A stretch of 64,000 nucleotides of DNA, taken from contig SNVD02009651.1 in NCBI GenBank assembly GCA_013180625.2, positions 62,001 through 126,000 of the forward strand, written 5' to 3'. The stretch comes from Boswellia sacra (Eukaryota > Streptophyta > Magnoliopsida > Sapindales > Burseraceae). Of this stretch, positions 1-13,100 are shown one piece after another; within the stretch, counting starts at the first letter, position 1; the number at the start of each line of letters is the position of its first letter. Below the pieces are notes generated by a model, which worked only from the letters and a program-made list of their open reading frames with translations, was not told where the DNA came from and did no database searches. Both the position numbers and the translations under genes were made by a program.

Positions 1-1154
1 AAATTAAAATAAAGAGAAAAAGAAGCTCAAATGATTTCTTATTGTGTAATCAAAGACCATAGAAATGTGTACAGGAGGCCACTGCAGCTTCTCTTTCCAG
101 TTTTCCATTTTATCGAGTTGCATTGACTCTCTTTGGTGTGCATGTGAGTGGCCAATGTTGGTGTATCTGTTAACTTCTTGTTGGCAACAGATTGTATTTT
201 ATCTAAACTTCAATGATTTATGTGTCTGGAACTTTGTACCTCATCCTAGGTCCATTTACAGTGAAAAGATCGGTTAAGCTGTGTCATTTTTTGTCAATGG
301 AGGAGTTTTCTAACAGAATGCACAGTTAGAGAAATTGTTGTAGAGTATAAGGTATAAGTAGTAGGAGGATGAAGGGAAGGCTTTTAGAAAGAATTCCAAA
401 TGTCATTGCATGTCAATTGAAGAATATCATTTCTCAACTTTATCCCATTCTGATTTGGTTGTGGACTTCTGGTTGATCAATGTTAATGTTCACCATTACT
501 GGTTGGTGACTCAAGCAGTTGTCTGGTGTAATTAAATGAACATGCCACCCTGTATCCTCTGTGTTTGCCATTTATTGGTACCCTCTAGGTTCCCTCTTCC
601 AGTTTCTGGTTCAGCCTCAATTTAATTTGCAGTCCTGTCATTCAAGTTCCCTTGCCATGGCTCCCTGTTTCAAAAACTCAGTGAACAAGGGAAAGGATGA
701 GGATTTCTGTGTTAAAAAAAAAACTTGCTGTGGCCCATGGCATATTGGCATGTAATGGCTATGGTTTTATGAGGTGGTTTGGTTTAGTTGGCAATTCAAT
801 ACAATTACTGTTTGTAGCCACATTGGTTCGTATTTGTTCCACATGGACTTGTATGTGTATCGTGTGTTAAGAGTTGGTAATTTACCTTATATTGAGCTGC
901 TGTTTGTCTTATAATTGGCAACTTGTACGTTGACTTGGGAAATGGATTTGTAGATTTAACAAAAAAGCTTTGGTTGTAATATATTATGGGGATGGTGAAG
1001 TGAATTTTAGGACACTGTGGAACAATTATTAAAAAGGGGATTATTATTACACTCAACTAATATTTAGTCAGTTTTGTGTGTTCTCTGATGTTGCTTTGTT
1101 GTTTTGCTAGTTTAATTTGACTTTTTTGATTAACACTTCTTATTGTTTTTTCAG
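1..1154 (+). other. probable intron 1 of the FQR1-like gene (partial)
   Basis: The stretch ends in a pyrimidine-rich tract and an AG acceptor at 1153-1154, directly before the first recognisable coding exon. No coding match to the short first exon of FQR1 genes (start codon plus about seven residues) is visible here, so that exon probably lies upstream of the window. The small open frames in the stretch have no recognisable similarity. I see no repeat or RNA gene. Confidence 0.6.
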
Positions 1155-2392
1155 GTACTATTCCATGTATGGACATGTAGAGAAACTAGCAGAAGAGATT
1201 AAGAAAGGGGCGTCATCTGTTGAAGGTGTTGAAGCCAAATTGTGGCAGGTAAGATTTGGGCCATATTATTTATGCATCATTATCTGTTGCTATTTAGTGA
1301 ACGGCCAGGTTTATATTGTGTTGTAGTTTGCCTGGTATATGGTATAATTTTAACTCATCGAAAGCAACATGCAACTTGTTTAGGAGAAAGGATGTCCATT
1401 TGTTTCAAAAATAAAGGGGTTTAGTATTGGATATAAACTTGGTTGCCTTCTCACCCAGAAAAGCCTTTGAATTGACACAGCAACATTTTCAGCTAGGCTT
1501 TGAGCTTTCATTTTTTCTCTTTAACCATATTCATGTCATTGCCTCTCTCCTCATGCCCTCTTTTAACATGCCACCTCCACCATAGCACCAGTCCTTCCAA
1601 AATCAGGCATGTTAGTTTGTTTTGCTTGTTCTGTTTTGTATAGTGTCATTACTGAATATATTATCTTATGGTTTTTCCATCTTGTTTAAGTTCAAATTGT
1701 AATTGACATTTTGTTAGAAAGTACACTCCATGATTTTCTTATTTTTCTTTGTAGTAGTTGATAAGGATGTTTAAACTGACTTTAGCGTGCATGTGGATCA
1801 GGTCCCTGAGACACTTCCAGAGGAGGTGCTTGGTAAGATGAGTGCACCACCAAAGAGCGATGTACCGATCATCACACCCAATGACCTTGCTGAGGCTGAT
1901 GGGTTTGTTTTTGGCTTCCCAACTAGATTTGGAATGATGGCTGCCCAATTTAAAGCCTTTTTAGATGCAACTGGTGGCCTCTGGAGAACCCAACAGCTTG
2001 CTGGGAAGCCTGCTGGCATCTTCTATAGCACCGGGTCACAAGGTGGTGGACAAGAGACTACTGCGTAAGTCCCTATATCACGATCAAATATTGATTGAAA
2101 TTTCTGAATTAATTCCTTTAAACGAAGCAAGGAAAACTAATCATTGGAGACATTTTACAGGTTGACTGCAATCACTCAGCTTGTTCACCACGGAATGATA
2201 TTTGTTCCCATCGGTTACACGTTCGGTGCTGGCATGTTTGAGATGGAGAAAGTTAAAGGTGGAAGTCCCTATGGTGCAGGGACTTATGCAGGCGATGGCT
2301 CAAGACAGCCATCTGAGCTAGAGTTGGAGCAAGCTTTCCACCAGGGAAAGTACATTGCCGGCGTCACAAAGAAACTGAAAGGAATTGCTTAA
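1155..2392 (+). CDS. FQR1: FQR1-like NAD(P)H:quinone oxidoreductase, 3' part (exons 2-4)
   Basis: Flavodoxin-like quinone reductase of the WrbA/FQR1 family. The family uses FMN and NAD(P)H for two-electron reduction of quinones, limiting semiquinone radicals; Arabidopsis FQR1 is an auxin-induced protein at the plasma membrane or cytosol. Exons read from splice sites are 1155-1248, 1802-2064 and 2161-2392, with GT-AG introns and consistent phases (the first exon starts with the third base of a split codon). The FMN phosphate loop ([15 protein letters not shown]), the block [32 protein letters not shown] and the C-terminal [15 protein letters not shown] block are intact. About 195 of the usual ~203 residues are present; only the start codon and first beta strand are missing, upstream of the window. 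The ORF is undamaged and looks functional. The family assignment is very secure; which paralogue it is cannot be decided. Confidence 0.95.
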
Positions 2393-2498
2393 AATTTCAA
2401 AAAATTATAGTATAAAGAAACTATATGGTTGTACTTCCCAATTCCATTCTTTTCACCTTTAGAATTTCTATTTCCTCTTATATCTTCTGGTTTGAAAC

Positions 2499-2504
2499 AA
2501 TAAA
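2499..2504 (+). terminator. poly(A) near-upstream element of the FQR1-like gene
   Basis: AATAAA lies 107 bases after the FQR1-like stop codon and is followed by T-rich and TGTTG-rich DNA, the usual arrangement for plant 3' end formation. The cleavage site itself cannot be placed. Confidence 0.5.
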
Positions 2505-4400
2505 TATTCTTGCATTGTTGGGTATATGCTTTGTACGTGTGTTACACATACAGTTGTTTTTCTTAATACAAAGTTCTATTAAGTTGTTTGTATCGTAAAT
2601 TCTCGTTCTCTTCTTCTCTTTGGCCCCCATTTTTTCTCCCAACATCACTAGCCTCGTCTTTTGCGATGCGGGTTTGTATAACGTAACAAGCAAATGAAGC
2701 ATTTGGAAACCACTAGCCAACTGGATTTTGCAAATCAAACCTAATATCAACCTAATAACAACTCAACCTATATGTGCCGTATAAGAAACTATAAATATTT
2801 GATTTGACAGGCACCTAATATACACTCAGAGAAGATAGAAACCAACTCCTTACAACAAAACACTAATCTGGCACATCACTTGAAAATCTAAATTTGGATA
2901 GAAGAGCAAAGAGTTTATACACAGATTGCAATTTATAGGGGTTTCTATTCTATCGTATCTACCGAGATTACCTAACTTGAAAAATCATACTTGCAATGAG
3001 TTGGCTGTCACATTAAAGGAAGGAAATAAGACTATGATAAGAGCTTGTTTCAATTCACGCCCATTTACCCAAAAGAGTAATTATAAAAATGGAAATTAAT
3101 GAGGTCAAGCGTTGAGCTTTATTGCCTTATTAATTGCGACTTCTTAGTAAATCTACCTACCCTGCCCATGTGAATGCAAGAGTTTTCTGAATTTGGTTTT
3201 GCTTATAATCGACTCAATTCATCTTCTTCTCAAAGATGTTATATCAAATTTAGCCTGCTTTTAATAATAAAACAAAAGATTATTATATCAAGCTCGAATC
3301 AATTAAAGATTAAGCAGTACTACCATTTGGAGTGCAAGTTGACCATGTATGTTAATTATTTAGTTCTCATTATTAACTTTTGATCCATTAATTGGCTTGC
3401 AAGCTAGAAGAGAAAAGGGAACAAAGAAACAACTGATGAGATTTTAATTATGACACTCATTCCAAACTTTCATAATAATTACAAGATTCCAATAATCTTA
3501 TTCTTTGGCATATTATACTTTTTTATTTTAATTTATTGAGAAAATTCACTACTCGATCATACTTGTGCATATGCTTTAGCACTAAGTGACAAAGAATGAT
3601 TAGTTAACAACTTTTAAAAGAAGATTTCTTTTCGATGGAATCAACAAATTAATTAAAGAGAAAGCAGTTCCCATTCGAATGAAACAAATTATTCAAATGG
3701 TGGCTATAAGAAGCAGCTATGAATCATTATTATTTAACTTTAAGGGGAAGTCTTAGAATATGCTAAATATTTACATGGTTTTTATATCTCGATATGGGAA
3801 TATTTCTCATGCCTAGCCCATAGATATAATATTATCAATATTCGAGAGTTACATTAATTTACGTCATGCTAGCTAGGAGACATTAATCAACCTAAACCAA
3901 ACGTATTTTAATTTAAAACCCAATATTGAGGGTAATATCACTTTTAGCTAGCCAGAGTACAAAATTTTCTATCAATTAAAGTAGTGATCTTTGGTTCAGT
4001 TATCATCAGGATCAGAAACCAATTTAAAAGGACATTGTTACGATTATATATAAAACCACAATTCTTAATTAGAGACATTGTTTCAACGAAATTTATATCC
4101 TCTCAAAGTTTATTGCACATACGTATTTTTTATGTTTAAAAGTAGTAGATAAATTAAAAATTACATTGGAATTAGATACGACGCACTTTAAGAGAAGATT
4201 TAGAAGAAGGATTTGTTAATTATGTCTATTAGTCATGTTCCATGCACAGATGACAATAAAATAATGATGCACATAATACACATAATATATATATATATAT
4301 ATGTATGTATGTATGTATGTATGCATATGTATTTAATGGTTCTTTAACAAACAAGGCATCTGTGGCAAACATAAGTACAAATCAGTTTGTAAACTTATGA
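2505..4400. other. intergenic, no gene seen
   Basis: AT-rich DNA between the FQR1-like gene and an inverted-repeat element. The short open frames here have no recognisable domains, no splice-supported extensions and AT-rich low-complexity translations. Apart from a microsatellite at 4284-4321, I see nothing in it. Confidence 0.6.
4284..4321. repeat. compound microsatellite (AT)n-(GTAT)n
   Basis: A run of AT dinucleotides passes directly into about five GTAT tetranucleotides. It is a simple sequence repeat and probably length-polymorphic. Confidence 0.95.
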
Positions 4401-5576
4401 TCCGTTTGTTTCGATCACTTAAAAACATATTTGTTTGTTTTTTCATATATAACTTAAAAAAAGTGATAGGGACATGTCTTATTTTTAATGTGACTCTTTT
4501 ACCCTTAAAATAGGAAATGTAAAATATTTATATTATATTTGTTACAATTCTTTAAAAATTAAATAAATAGTTAACAAAATTAAATCAAAATTATTTTTCA
4601 TTTAAATAGTTAATATTATATATATTAGAATTCTTTAAAAATTAAATAATTAATAAAATTAAACCAAAATTATCAATAATTATGCATTTAATATTTATTA
4701 ATTACATTTATTAAAATTAAATCAAAATTATCCTTGATTACATATTTAATATTTATTAATTACATTTAATGAAATTAAACCAAAATTATCCTTAATTATA
4801 TATTTAATATTTATTAATTACATTTAATAAAATTAAACCAAAATTTTCTGCTTCCAAACCAACATCCACGGCAACCTTCTCTCTAACTAGACTGAGATCA
4901 CGTTGTTTGATCCCACAAAGCTAAAGGCGTCGTCTCCCTCTCTCTTCCTTTACTTTACATCCATCGGCCCATCACCTCTTTTTCTCTTCTTAACCAGCTC
5001 TGCTTTCCGAGCCTCCATGAGAACCACTTGAATTCTACCGTTCTACCCCTCGCCAACTTCATCAACCTCAAACTTGTTTGTCTCTTTGGAAACGCTCTCT
5101 GCTAAAATCCCGCCCGAAATCTTGCCTCTGAAGCGAATTATTTGCTTGGTGATTGTCGATTGGTGAAGCTGAAGGATGGCGAGGATGCGTGTCTACTTGA
5201 GAGTGAGTAGGATGCTTGAGGTTATGGTGGGTTGAGACAAGAGCAAAGAGGGATATTTAATGGAAATGATTTGACGAAGCTCGCCATTGTTTTTGCCAGA
5301 TTTTTGTGAAGATCGTCGGTGTCATGCTCTGCAAATTGATTGAAGAAGAAGTGGCAGCTAGGTTTGGTTAGGTTTCACAAATTTGTTTTCATAATATGAG
5401 TGGGGAATTAAAGACATTTCAATAGATTCAGATGTTTTAAGGGAAAAAAAAGTGATATTTTTTTACTATTTTAATTCGGACAAAAATATCTAAAAATAAG
5501 TGATTAAAACTTAAAACAAACAAGATTATCATTTATTTCTATTCAGATTTAAATTTAAGTGGTTAAAACAAACAGC
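4401..5576. mobile_element. 1.2-kb non-autonomous inverted-repeat element
   Basis: The left end (GTTTGTTTCGATCACTT, from 4404) and the right end (AAGTGGTTAAAACAAAC, to 5573) are imperfect inverted complements, sharing GTTTGTTT and CACTT blocks. The inside has an AT-rich tandem array (4561-4850) and then a less AT-rich part (about 4860-5400) resembling a gene's 5' region, with no long ORF. No transposase is present. A clean target duplication could not be fixed, so the exact ends are uncertain. The small element at 16376-16750 has similar terminal sequence and may belong to the same family. Confidence 0.55.
4561..4850. repeat. tandem repeat, 58-bp period
   Basis: The motif ATTAATTACATTTA recurs at about 4697, 4755 and 4813, exactly 58 bases apart, each time followed by AAATTAAAYCAAAATTATC. 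More degenerate copies precede them from about 4561. It lies inside the inverted-repeat element 4401-5576. Confidence 0.85.
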
Positions 5577-7817
5577 TACTTAGCCACGATTTTATTAGAA
5601 ATCTTAGTTAAAATTGATGTTTCTATGTAACTTTTTCTCTCCCAAGTCAGAAGATTGCATGTGTCAAGCACGTGCATATATAGCTAGAAACGCATTCCAC
5701 GCTCCATTCCACAATCATGGTGTTGGGCAACAAGTGCTTTTTCCCTTTGGAAAAATTTCTAGCTTTTGCCTATTGAACAATTAATTCCAGTGGTAAAAAG
5801 TGCTTGCCAACAATAGCACTCTTGAAAGAAAGCACACGTAGAAAACCACAATTCGTTCCTTAGGGAGAACAAATTAATACATATAATAGCTTAGCATAGT
5901 AATAATAATCTTCACATATCTTGGAGTCACAAGAAACACTATATTAGCATCACAATGATCAATGCATTAATTGATATATACAATCTTTTTTCTGTTTCTG
6001 AATCATGCTTCGTTTCTCAGTAAAGATGATGGTATTAAAGAATTTAAAGTTTCCATTCCTAGAAGTAGTTGATGGCAGGGCAAAAATCCCTGGGCTTGGA
6101 GAGAAGATTTTTGTTTACAGTAAAATTTAGCCAATAAGTTCAAGAGTCACATATACTTATATAAAGGGAAAGTGGGAGAAAGAGAGATGCCAATCAAGTA
6201 GATTTCGGAAGAAAGATCTTTTGCTTTTCTTTATTTTTGTTCTTTCTTTTAGAGAGCCTTCATCAGTTGTATATTAAGCTTTCTCTCCTCAGAGATGCCA
6301 TAGCTTCTAACTTTGTGGAATATTATTGAATTAACCTTCACACTCACTCACATATATACTTATACTTCTTTAATTCATCAAAATATATATTTGGAGATAA
6401 TATATCAGAAACTATATATTAAATGCTCTGAAAGATCGATGCATGATTCTTTAGGAACCCATTATATATCCATGTCATGAAATACATAACTATTTATAAA
6501 GCCCTTTGCCATCACCATTGAATAAATTTGTAATAACTCAGACCCATAATCTAATAACATTATAAAGTCATGAACATTAAAGGAATCTAATTAAATTGTA
6601 TGATTTGTGGACATGTGCGATATTTATATATACCTAACCTGAGATCCATTTGAAAAAAATTTAGTCAAATTTTCGCGTCAACCAAAAGGAAAAAGAAAAA
6701 TCGATCAACTAATTGTACCATTGTTGTACTTATCAACATCAAGAATATTTTCACCTACTAATAGCCAGATATATGCTTTTAGAAATGTGAGTCCAATTAC
6801 AAGCCCTAAAAGTTATATAGATAGAAAGATGATGAGAACCATATACATATTTTTCACGGTTTTTATAGTGTGTAAATTAAAATGGACATTTATGGATGGA
6901 TTTTATATAAAATCTTCCAGCTTGAAAGAAAGAGAGAGGCTTTGAATTGGCTTCTCTTTTTCTTCCAATGGAAGCTGCCCTATGTGACCATTGGATTAAA
7001 AGCATAAAAGCATTTCTGATAGCATCTGCACAAGCATTTCTCAAATTTTAATGATATTATAAAGTCTTTTAAAAAAATAAAATAAGCCTGAAAGGAAGAG
7101 CTGTGGGTCACCTTCTGACTTCCCACTAACATATATTCCAAACACATGAATATATAAATCAAAAGTGAGATTTCCAATCGAATGACATCCCCACAATCAC
7201 TGCTATTCTGGAATTCAATTATATTCCTTCAAGTTTTTCTTTTCTCCTTCCATTTCTTTTACCTAAAAATAAAGCTAGTGCCAGCTCTATTCACAATTAA
7301 TGTAGGAACAAGCATGAAAAATTAAAGCTCCTTTATCATCCCTATTAATGTACTACCCTAGCTCATGATCAGGTAGCTAACAAATCTTTTCTAAACTAAT
7401 CTTATTACACTTCTAAAATCAGAACCTAAGGTCTCATGATCCCTATAGCCCTATTACCAACCTTAAAAATCATAATTCTTCAATTATTACAACAATTAAA
7501 AATGCCTCCCAATGGTCCCAAAATTGGGCAAACCTACATCATTTTGCCTGTAGCTGGCCCAACAATGGCTTTTCCTTTGAGGGGTCATACATATTTCTTT
7601 TTGTTTCTCCTCTTTTACAAATTCTACCATATATATTTTCCCTTTTCCTTCCTGGAGTGGACAGTTACGCGGGCTTCTCGTGCTTTGATTCTGTTCATTC
7701 TCCATTGATTCATCTTATCTTCCAATTCCATCTCCAACTTAGCTAGGACTTGCATACATAAGATGTAGCAGAGAATCAGTTCCACGCCCGAATTAATTGT
7801 CACCTCTTTGTTCGCCC
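5577..7817. other. intergenic, downstream of the bHLH gene
   Basis: AT-rich DNA downstream of the minus-strand bHLH gene and containing its 3' UTR near 7818. The open frames around 6721-7177 and 7436-7851 have no recognisable similarity; those overlapping 7818-7851 are shadows of the last bHLH exon. I see no repeat or RNA gene. Confidence 0.55.
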
Positions 7818-10014
7818 CTATCTGAATGTTCCTCCAAATGTAGGGGTCCAAAAATCCACAGTTGTCTCATGAGTGACCGGGAAGGTGCTTGAAACTGGTA
7901 CTAGACATAGTCCCCGGCTTCTAAGATCTTGTTTAGGTCCTTCATTTTCCTTCGATTTATCAGAATTATTCTGCATTAATTGATCAAATTAAAATATATA
8001 TTTAGTTACCGTTTCAAGAAATACTTTTAATGGAATATTTTTCATATAATGCAGCTATTTATGTATGTCAATGTCAGTTTTAAAAAATTAATATATTACC
8101 TGCTGGTGCGGCTGTTGTAGAGGAGCCCCATTTTTCATGTATGGAGTACTTAAGACCTGATATGATATTGCAAAGAACATACATATTTCAGAATGGCTAA
8201 GATCATGTTGTGACCATTACATAAATTTTATGTTTTTTATATACATGAAAGTACTTACAGTGACTTGTTCATGGAGGAACTTGATGTATTCAATAGCTTC
8301 AGATAGCACCGAGGCTGTATCAGTCTGAAAAAAATATATAATACTACATTATAAAATTATAATTTAAGAACATTATTTCATGAATTTGATCGGAAAGAAA
8401 ATGGAATGAAAACTCTCACATCTCTTACATCCACAAGTATGTAGACAAAAGTACATAGTGTGTGTGTGAAAGTAAAGCAAAATTGGGAGAAGCTTAAATT
8501 ACCTTTCCGAAAGGTGAAACCAATTGTTGGAGTGCAGTGATTCTGTCCCCCATCTTCTCTTTCCTCACCTAAGATCAAAGCTACTGATTCTCATCTATGA
8601 CTATGACCATTTATAAACATTTATGTAGCTTAAAGTTTCCTCTTCTATATAAAATTTTTTTTTTTTTTAACCAACTTACTGTACCTACCTTAAAAGCTGG
8701 TACAGTCGATGCCGTTTCGTTTCGAGCCCTCTTTGCTGTTGGCTCGCTTCCACTACTTTTCTTCGCCACTGTGCTTGATGAGTCCCGAACTTCAGATGTA
8801 TTACGCTGAAATATATAAATTAATGGAAACGTTAATTCAATCAAATACTCGAAACCCTAATCATCATCAAAGTTTATTATGTGTATCTTTTTCAAGATGA
8901 AAAATCGTACCTTTGGCTTTTCATCAAAAGTTTGTGTTTGATAAGTTGTTGTCTGCAACGATGGAAAAAAGCCTGTTCGAACATCATTCATGGAGGCAGC
9001 AGAAGCGTTCCAGAACGGAGCGTTATTGGAGAAATGCAACTGGCTATGTTGCGGCTGCTTGGGAGGTGAAGTTCTCAGAAACTGAGGAACTTTAGACCAA
9101 GAAGGGACGAGTTCATTACTGCTCATCCCATAACTACTTGCCCCATATTGATAACTCATCGATCGATTCTCAAACGAGGATGATTGCTGTGGCTGATGGT
9201 TTTGATCAGATCCTAATATCCCTTGCAGAAGAGTTGAAGGGCTACCGTACAAAGCTGAATCCATTTGGAAAGTGGATGCCAAACCCTGGCATGTCACTGT
9301 GCTGTCGCTGGAGCTGCCATGAGGACTAAACTGCGGTTGATCCAATGAAAAGCCTCTGTTGATTGGTTTGAACTCGGTTACAGTTGAGTCCCCACTGACC
9401 CCGGAAAACACTTTCTCTGATCTCCACTGGACTTGAGACGATCCCATCCCGGTTTCTTGATAGTTTGCACTTGAATTCAAGTTCTCTTGAAGCATGGATC
9501 GAAAACTGTTCTCTGATTTATCACCACGACTGCCAAAAGCAAAAGAGTTCAAGTTGTTCAACAATAATTGAATCCATTGCCTTATCCTATAAAATATATA
9601 TGAGGCTCTAAAGTTTCTGAAATAAAAAACAAGTCAATAATCATTAATTACCAGACCAAGAGAAGCTTTTTCTGAACGCTTATAAACTGAATCAATTACT
9701 TACAGTAAGGTTTGGTTCCACTCCATGGAAGGTGAAGAGAGGCCTAAACCCATCATGTGCAAGTCAGCACCAGCAGCGGCGCCAGGAGAATCAGCAGGGC
9801 CTTGTTGCAGCTTCTGGGTATCTTGAAAAACAACCGAACTACCCGAAACCGATACGGAAGAATCTATGGCGGACCTTGCTTTGATGTCCACCATTTCTGT
9901 TGGCCAGCCAAAGCTCCCCAAGCTGTTAAGTCCTGAGGATGAAGAAGATCCGCTATCAAACCTATTCCTCGATGAATCCCACCAGTTCGTGGTCGTATTG
10001 TATTCATCAGCCAT
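7818..10014 (-). CDS. bHLH transcription factor, bHLH112/bHLH123 type, complete
   Basis: Nuclear DNA-binding factor of the plant bHLH112/bHLH123/bHLH68 group, whose members act in stress response and root development. Seven exons (minus strand): 10014-9704, 9529-8911, 8805-8689, 8568-8503, 8324-8259, 8156-8100 and 7970-7818. All introns are GT-AG and all phases agree, giving 462 residues. The N-terminus (MADEYNTTTNWWDSSRNRF) and the LHMMGLGLSSPSMEWNQ motif are typical of the group. The bHLH domain (about residues 350-393) reads VRKEKMGDRITALQQLVSPF, then TDTASVLSEAIEYIKFLHEQ. Its basic part lacks the classic H-E-R contacts, as in this group. The conserved tail ends DFWTPTFGGTFR. Exon 2 must start at 9529: the open frame continues upstream to 9564 and beyond, but that part is intron. 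No damage is seen. The exact orthologue is uncertain. Confidence 0.95.
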
Positions 10015-10185
10015 GGCTAGATAGCACAGTTGTTGCTTAATGGTTGCTATCTTGTTTTGCTCTCAAATCAATCTTTCTCTGGTTTGTTTGAGAAATTTTC
10101 AGCTCCTTTGATGATCTTTCACTGGCTTCTTTGAGCTTTTAAGGTTACATAAAATGATGAGAAACGGTTCGCTACATATCAGCAG

Positions 10186-10196
10186 TATATATATAA
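10186..10196 (-). promoter_or_regulatory. candidate TATA box of the bHLH gene
   Basis: On the minus strand a TTATATATATA run lies about 170-180 bases upstream of the bHLH start codon. This would put transcription start near 10150-10160 and give a 5' leader of roughly 140 bases. Only position and sequence support it. Confidence 0.45.
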
Positions 10197-13100
10197 GCTC
10201 CAACCGACTGTTCCAAGGCACTGTTCAAGTAAAAGAAGAACTAACAGGAATGTTGTGGTTGACATTTCAGGGCCTGATTAGACAAGGGAAAGCACATTTT
10301 CAAATTGAATTTCTTCTCTCTTTCTTTCTTTTTTTTTTGTTTTTCCCTAACTTTACTGTTATTGATATTATTATATTATTATAGTTTTCTTTTTTGGCGT
10401 CATTACTTTATTTGGTTGTATTTATAAAAGAGAAAAAAATATGGTGGCACTGCTTTGCCCGAGAATTCCTTGCCAAATTAGGCCTCCGCAGCCACATGGA
10501 GCCCATTGATTGGCTAATCATGTCATAGCTAGGGCAGAAATTTCCCCACGATCTCAATCGCGTCCTTCCTTGCTCCCTTCAGCAAGCCCAAAATTGGATG
10601 AAAAGCCAAGCTCTTCTCTCTCTATTTTTTTCAATGGTTACCAAGTTCAATAGAATTTATATGATTCGATTTTGCACTTTTTTTCTTAAAATTGTAAATT
10701 TTACTTCAAAGAATTAATGATACAAATTGATTGTTGGATTTTCTTCTAGCACCACCAGGTATATATCAAAAGAAAGCTACGATGTACATACAAGGTGGTT
10801 GACACAATGAATCGAGCACAATAACACATGGAGGAGGAATATAATTGTAAAATTCGTTGTTGATATTTCAACCAATATTATTCTTTAGTGGTTTGAGATC
10901 ATCAGCAACCTGTACTCGAAAAGACTAAAACTGATCATCTTTGACCCAGAAGCATTGATATGCAAAATTGTTGGCTAATGACTCAAGTTAACTCGTGTTG
11001 TATCTTACAACAAGTAGGTGAAAATCAACATTTTTCTCAAGAGTTTCCATCGGTTTCATAGTCCTTTCTCAATTATGTCAAAATGGAATGTTTGTATATA
11101 ATGCATAATGGGATTTGGATACTTTATACTTGCCGTCATGAAAGATGAATCAAGATAAGAAGAGCATAATGGAAATTTCATTTGTTGCATTATAAGTTAG
11201 AGTCGTCAAAAATTTTAAGAATTTGATGGACAAATGCTCAATTGGGTCATTTCTATAGTGATTAATTGTCTGCCATATTCGATCAATATTCAACACCATG
11301 CATGCTTTACGTTTCCCTCTACAATACGTAAAGAAAAAATCGTTATTTTTCAAGACTAAGATCTTAGCTCACAAAACCTCCAATAGACATGGATTTTTAA
11401 TTCTCCAGTTGATCTCAATTGGTGATATGAAGGGTGGGGCTAGATGGGTTTGAGAATAGTTTCAAACAATGAAATTTCGAAAGATTAATAGTAAATTAAG
11501 GAAAATTAGAGTAAAATTAAGGGATTAAGGTTAAATTGTAAGGAGGAATTGACTAAGAAAATAATTAAAATAATGATTAGGAAAGGAAATTGACTTGGGG
11601 AGGCTGGTCGAAGACTAAAGGGGGACTAATGTTGTCTAATGGGGGCGTCATGCTTAGAAGTATGACTTTTGGATCAAAGTCAACGAGTGGGGTCCACGCG
11701 GCGTGCACGCGTGCAAAGACACCTGGGTCCCATCTTCCTCACCTAAGAGTCAGAGCCCTCAAACTGACGCTCTCTTCCCATTTTCTTCTCTCCTAATCAT
11801 TCGGCCTACCCATTTTGACACGTACCCCTTTTCTTTTTCTTTTATTAATTTTAGTTTTATACGTACAAAGTACAATGCATATGAATACGCCCTTTCCTCA
11901 TATAATACGTACATTATTATTTATATTATTATTACAAAAATATAAGAAAATAACCTAGTTGATAGGGTTGTTTTGAGTTTTGACAAAACCCTAATCTATT
12001 TTTATGGTCCACCTAAGTTAAACATCTAATGATAGAACAAGTAGTTAAACACTTTTATACATGATGTTCATCCCTTTTGTAGTGCTAATGAGAGCCACCA
12101 TCAAAAATACCAAATTGACGAGCATTGATGTTAAATTAAGACGGTGAGCTAACAAACACTGCTCACCATCACTAACAAAGAGTTTAAAATCACCACTCAT
12201 TTCAACAATGACATTTCTTAATTAGCGCCTTCAAAGGACTTAATTATCTAGACGAGTATTTTTTATCTTTTTAAGTTAAATTCAACTAGAAAAAAAATCT
12301 CAAGAGCCATGCATGCATCTCAACTTTACCATATATAACAATTATTACATTATCATTTATGCACAACAATTATGTAGTGTAGGTTATTTAATAAAACGAT
12401 ACATGCATCATTAAATAATATTATAATGAAATTAAAATTGCACATAAAAAAAATTACATGTTTTTAAAAATTTTTTATGTATATACGTGAGAAATAGAAG
12501 AAATGTATTGCCTATTTTACCCTTTTTTCATATGTTTTTTGGTTTGGTTTGGTTTCGTATGCATGCGTTGTTTCTTGGGTTTCGATCGATAAGAAGTTGT
12601 TCTAAACAAGTTCCCTCAGCCCCTTTTTTGGGGCAACGAGTGGTGGTGGTTGGCAAGTGAAGGGTCTAACAAGGATACATTTCTATTTTAAGAACCAGTT
12701 ATTATCCAATATTAGATCTAATCAATTAAGTAAAGCTTCGAGACGGATATTCATTGGTTGAATCTTTTTGTGGACAACTTGGCACTGAATCGAATATCAT
12801 TATTAGAACTTGGATCTTTAAAGTGTATGTTTCATTGCATGTGCCCATGTCTTTTTAATTCCAATAACACATTATATACGCATGCATAGCCATCAATTTA
12901 CAATAATTTAAATTATTTTAACTTCCTTTTGTCGCATTGATCAAATCAATACCATTATCCCTTGCTACCCATTGATTAAAATTTAATAATTATTGATAGA
13001 ATTTGAATCTAGTTTCATATTTATTATTATTCCAACTATTTATTTGTTTAATTAGTAATAGAAATATTATATATAGGACGATCTAGAAGTAGTAGAAATA

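Noticed and set aside
9530..9564. N-terminal extension of bHLH exon 2 (frame open to a TTG at 9564)
   Set aside because: An AG acceptor at 9531-9530 joins in phase to exon 1 and gives the conserved LLRGDKSENS junction; the extension is intron.
11580..11830. GC-richer island as a gene or CpG-island promoter
   Set aside because: No coding similarity, splice signals or adjacent gene; too little to call.
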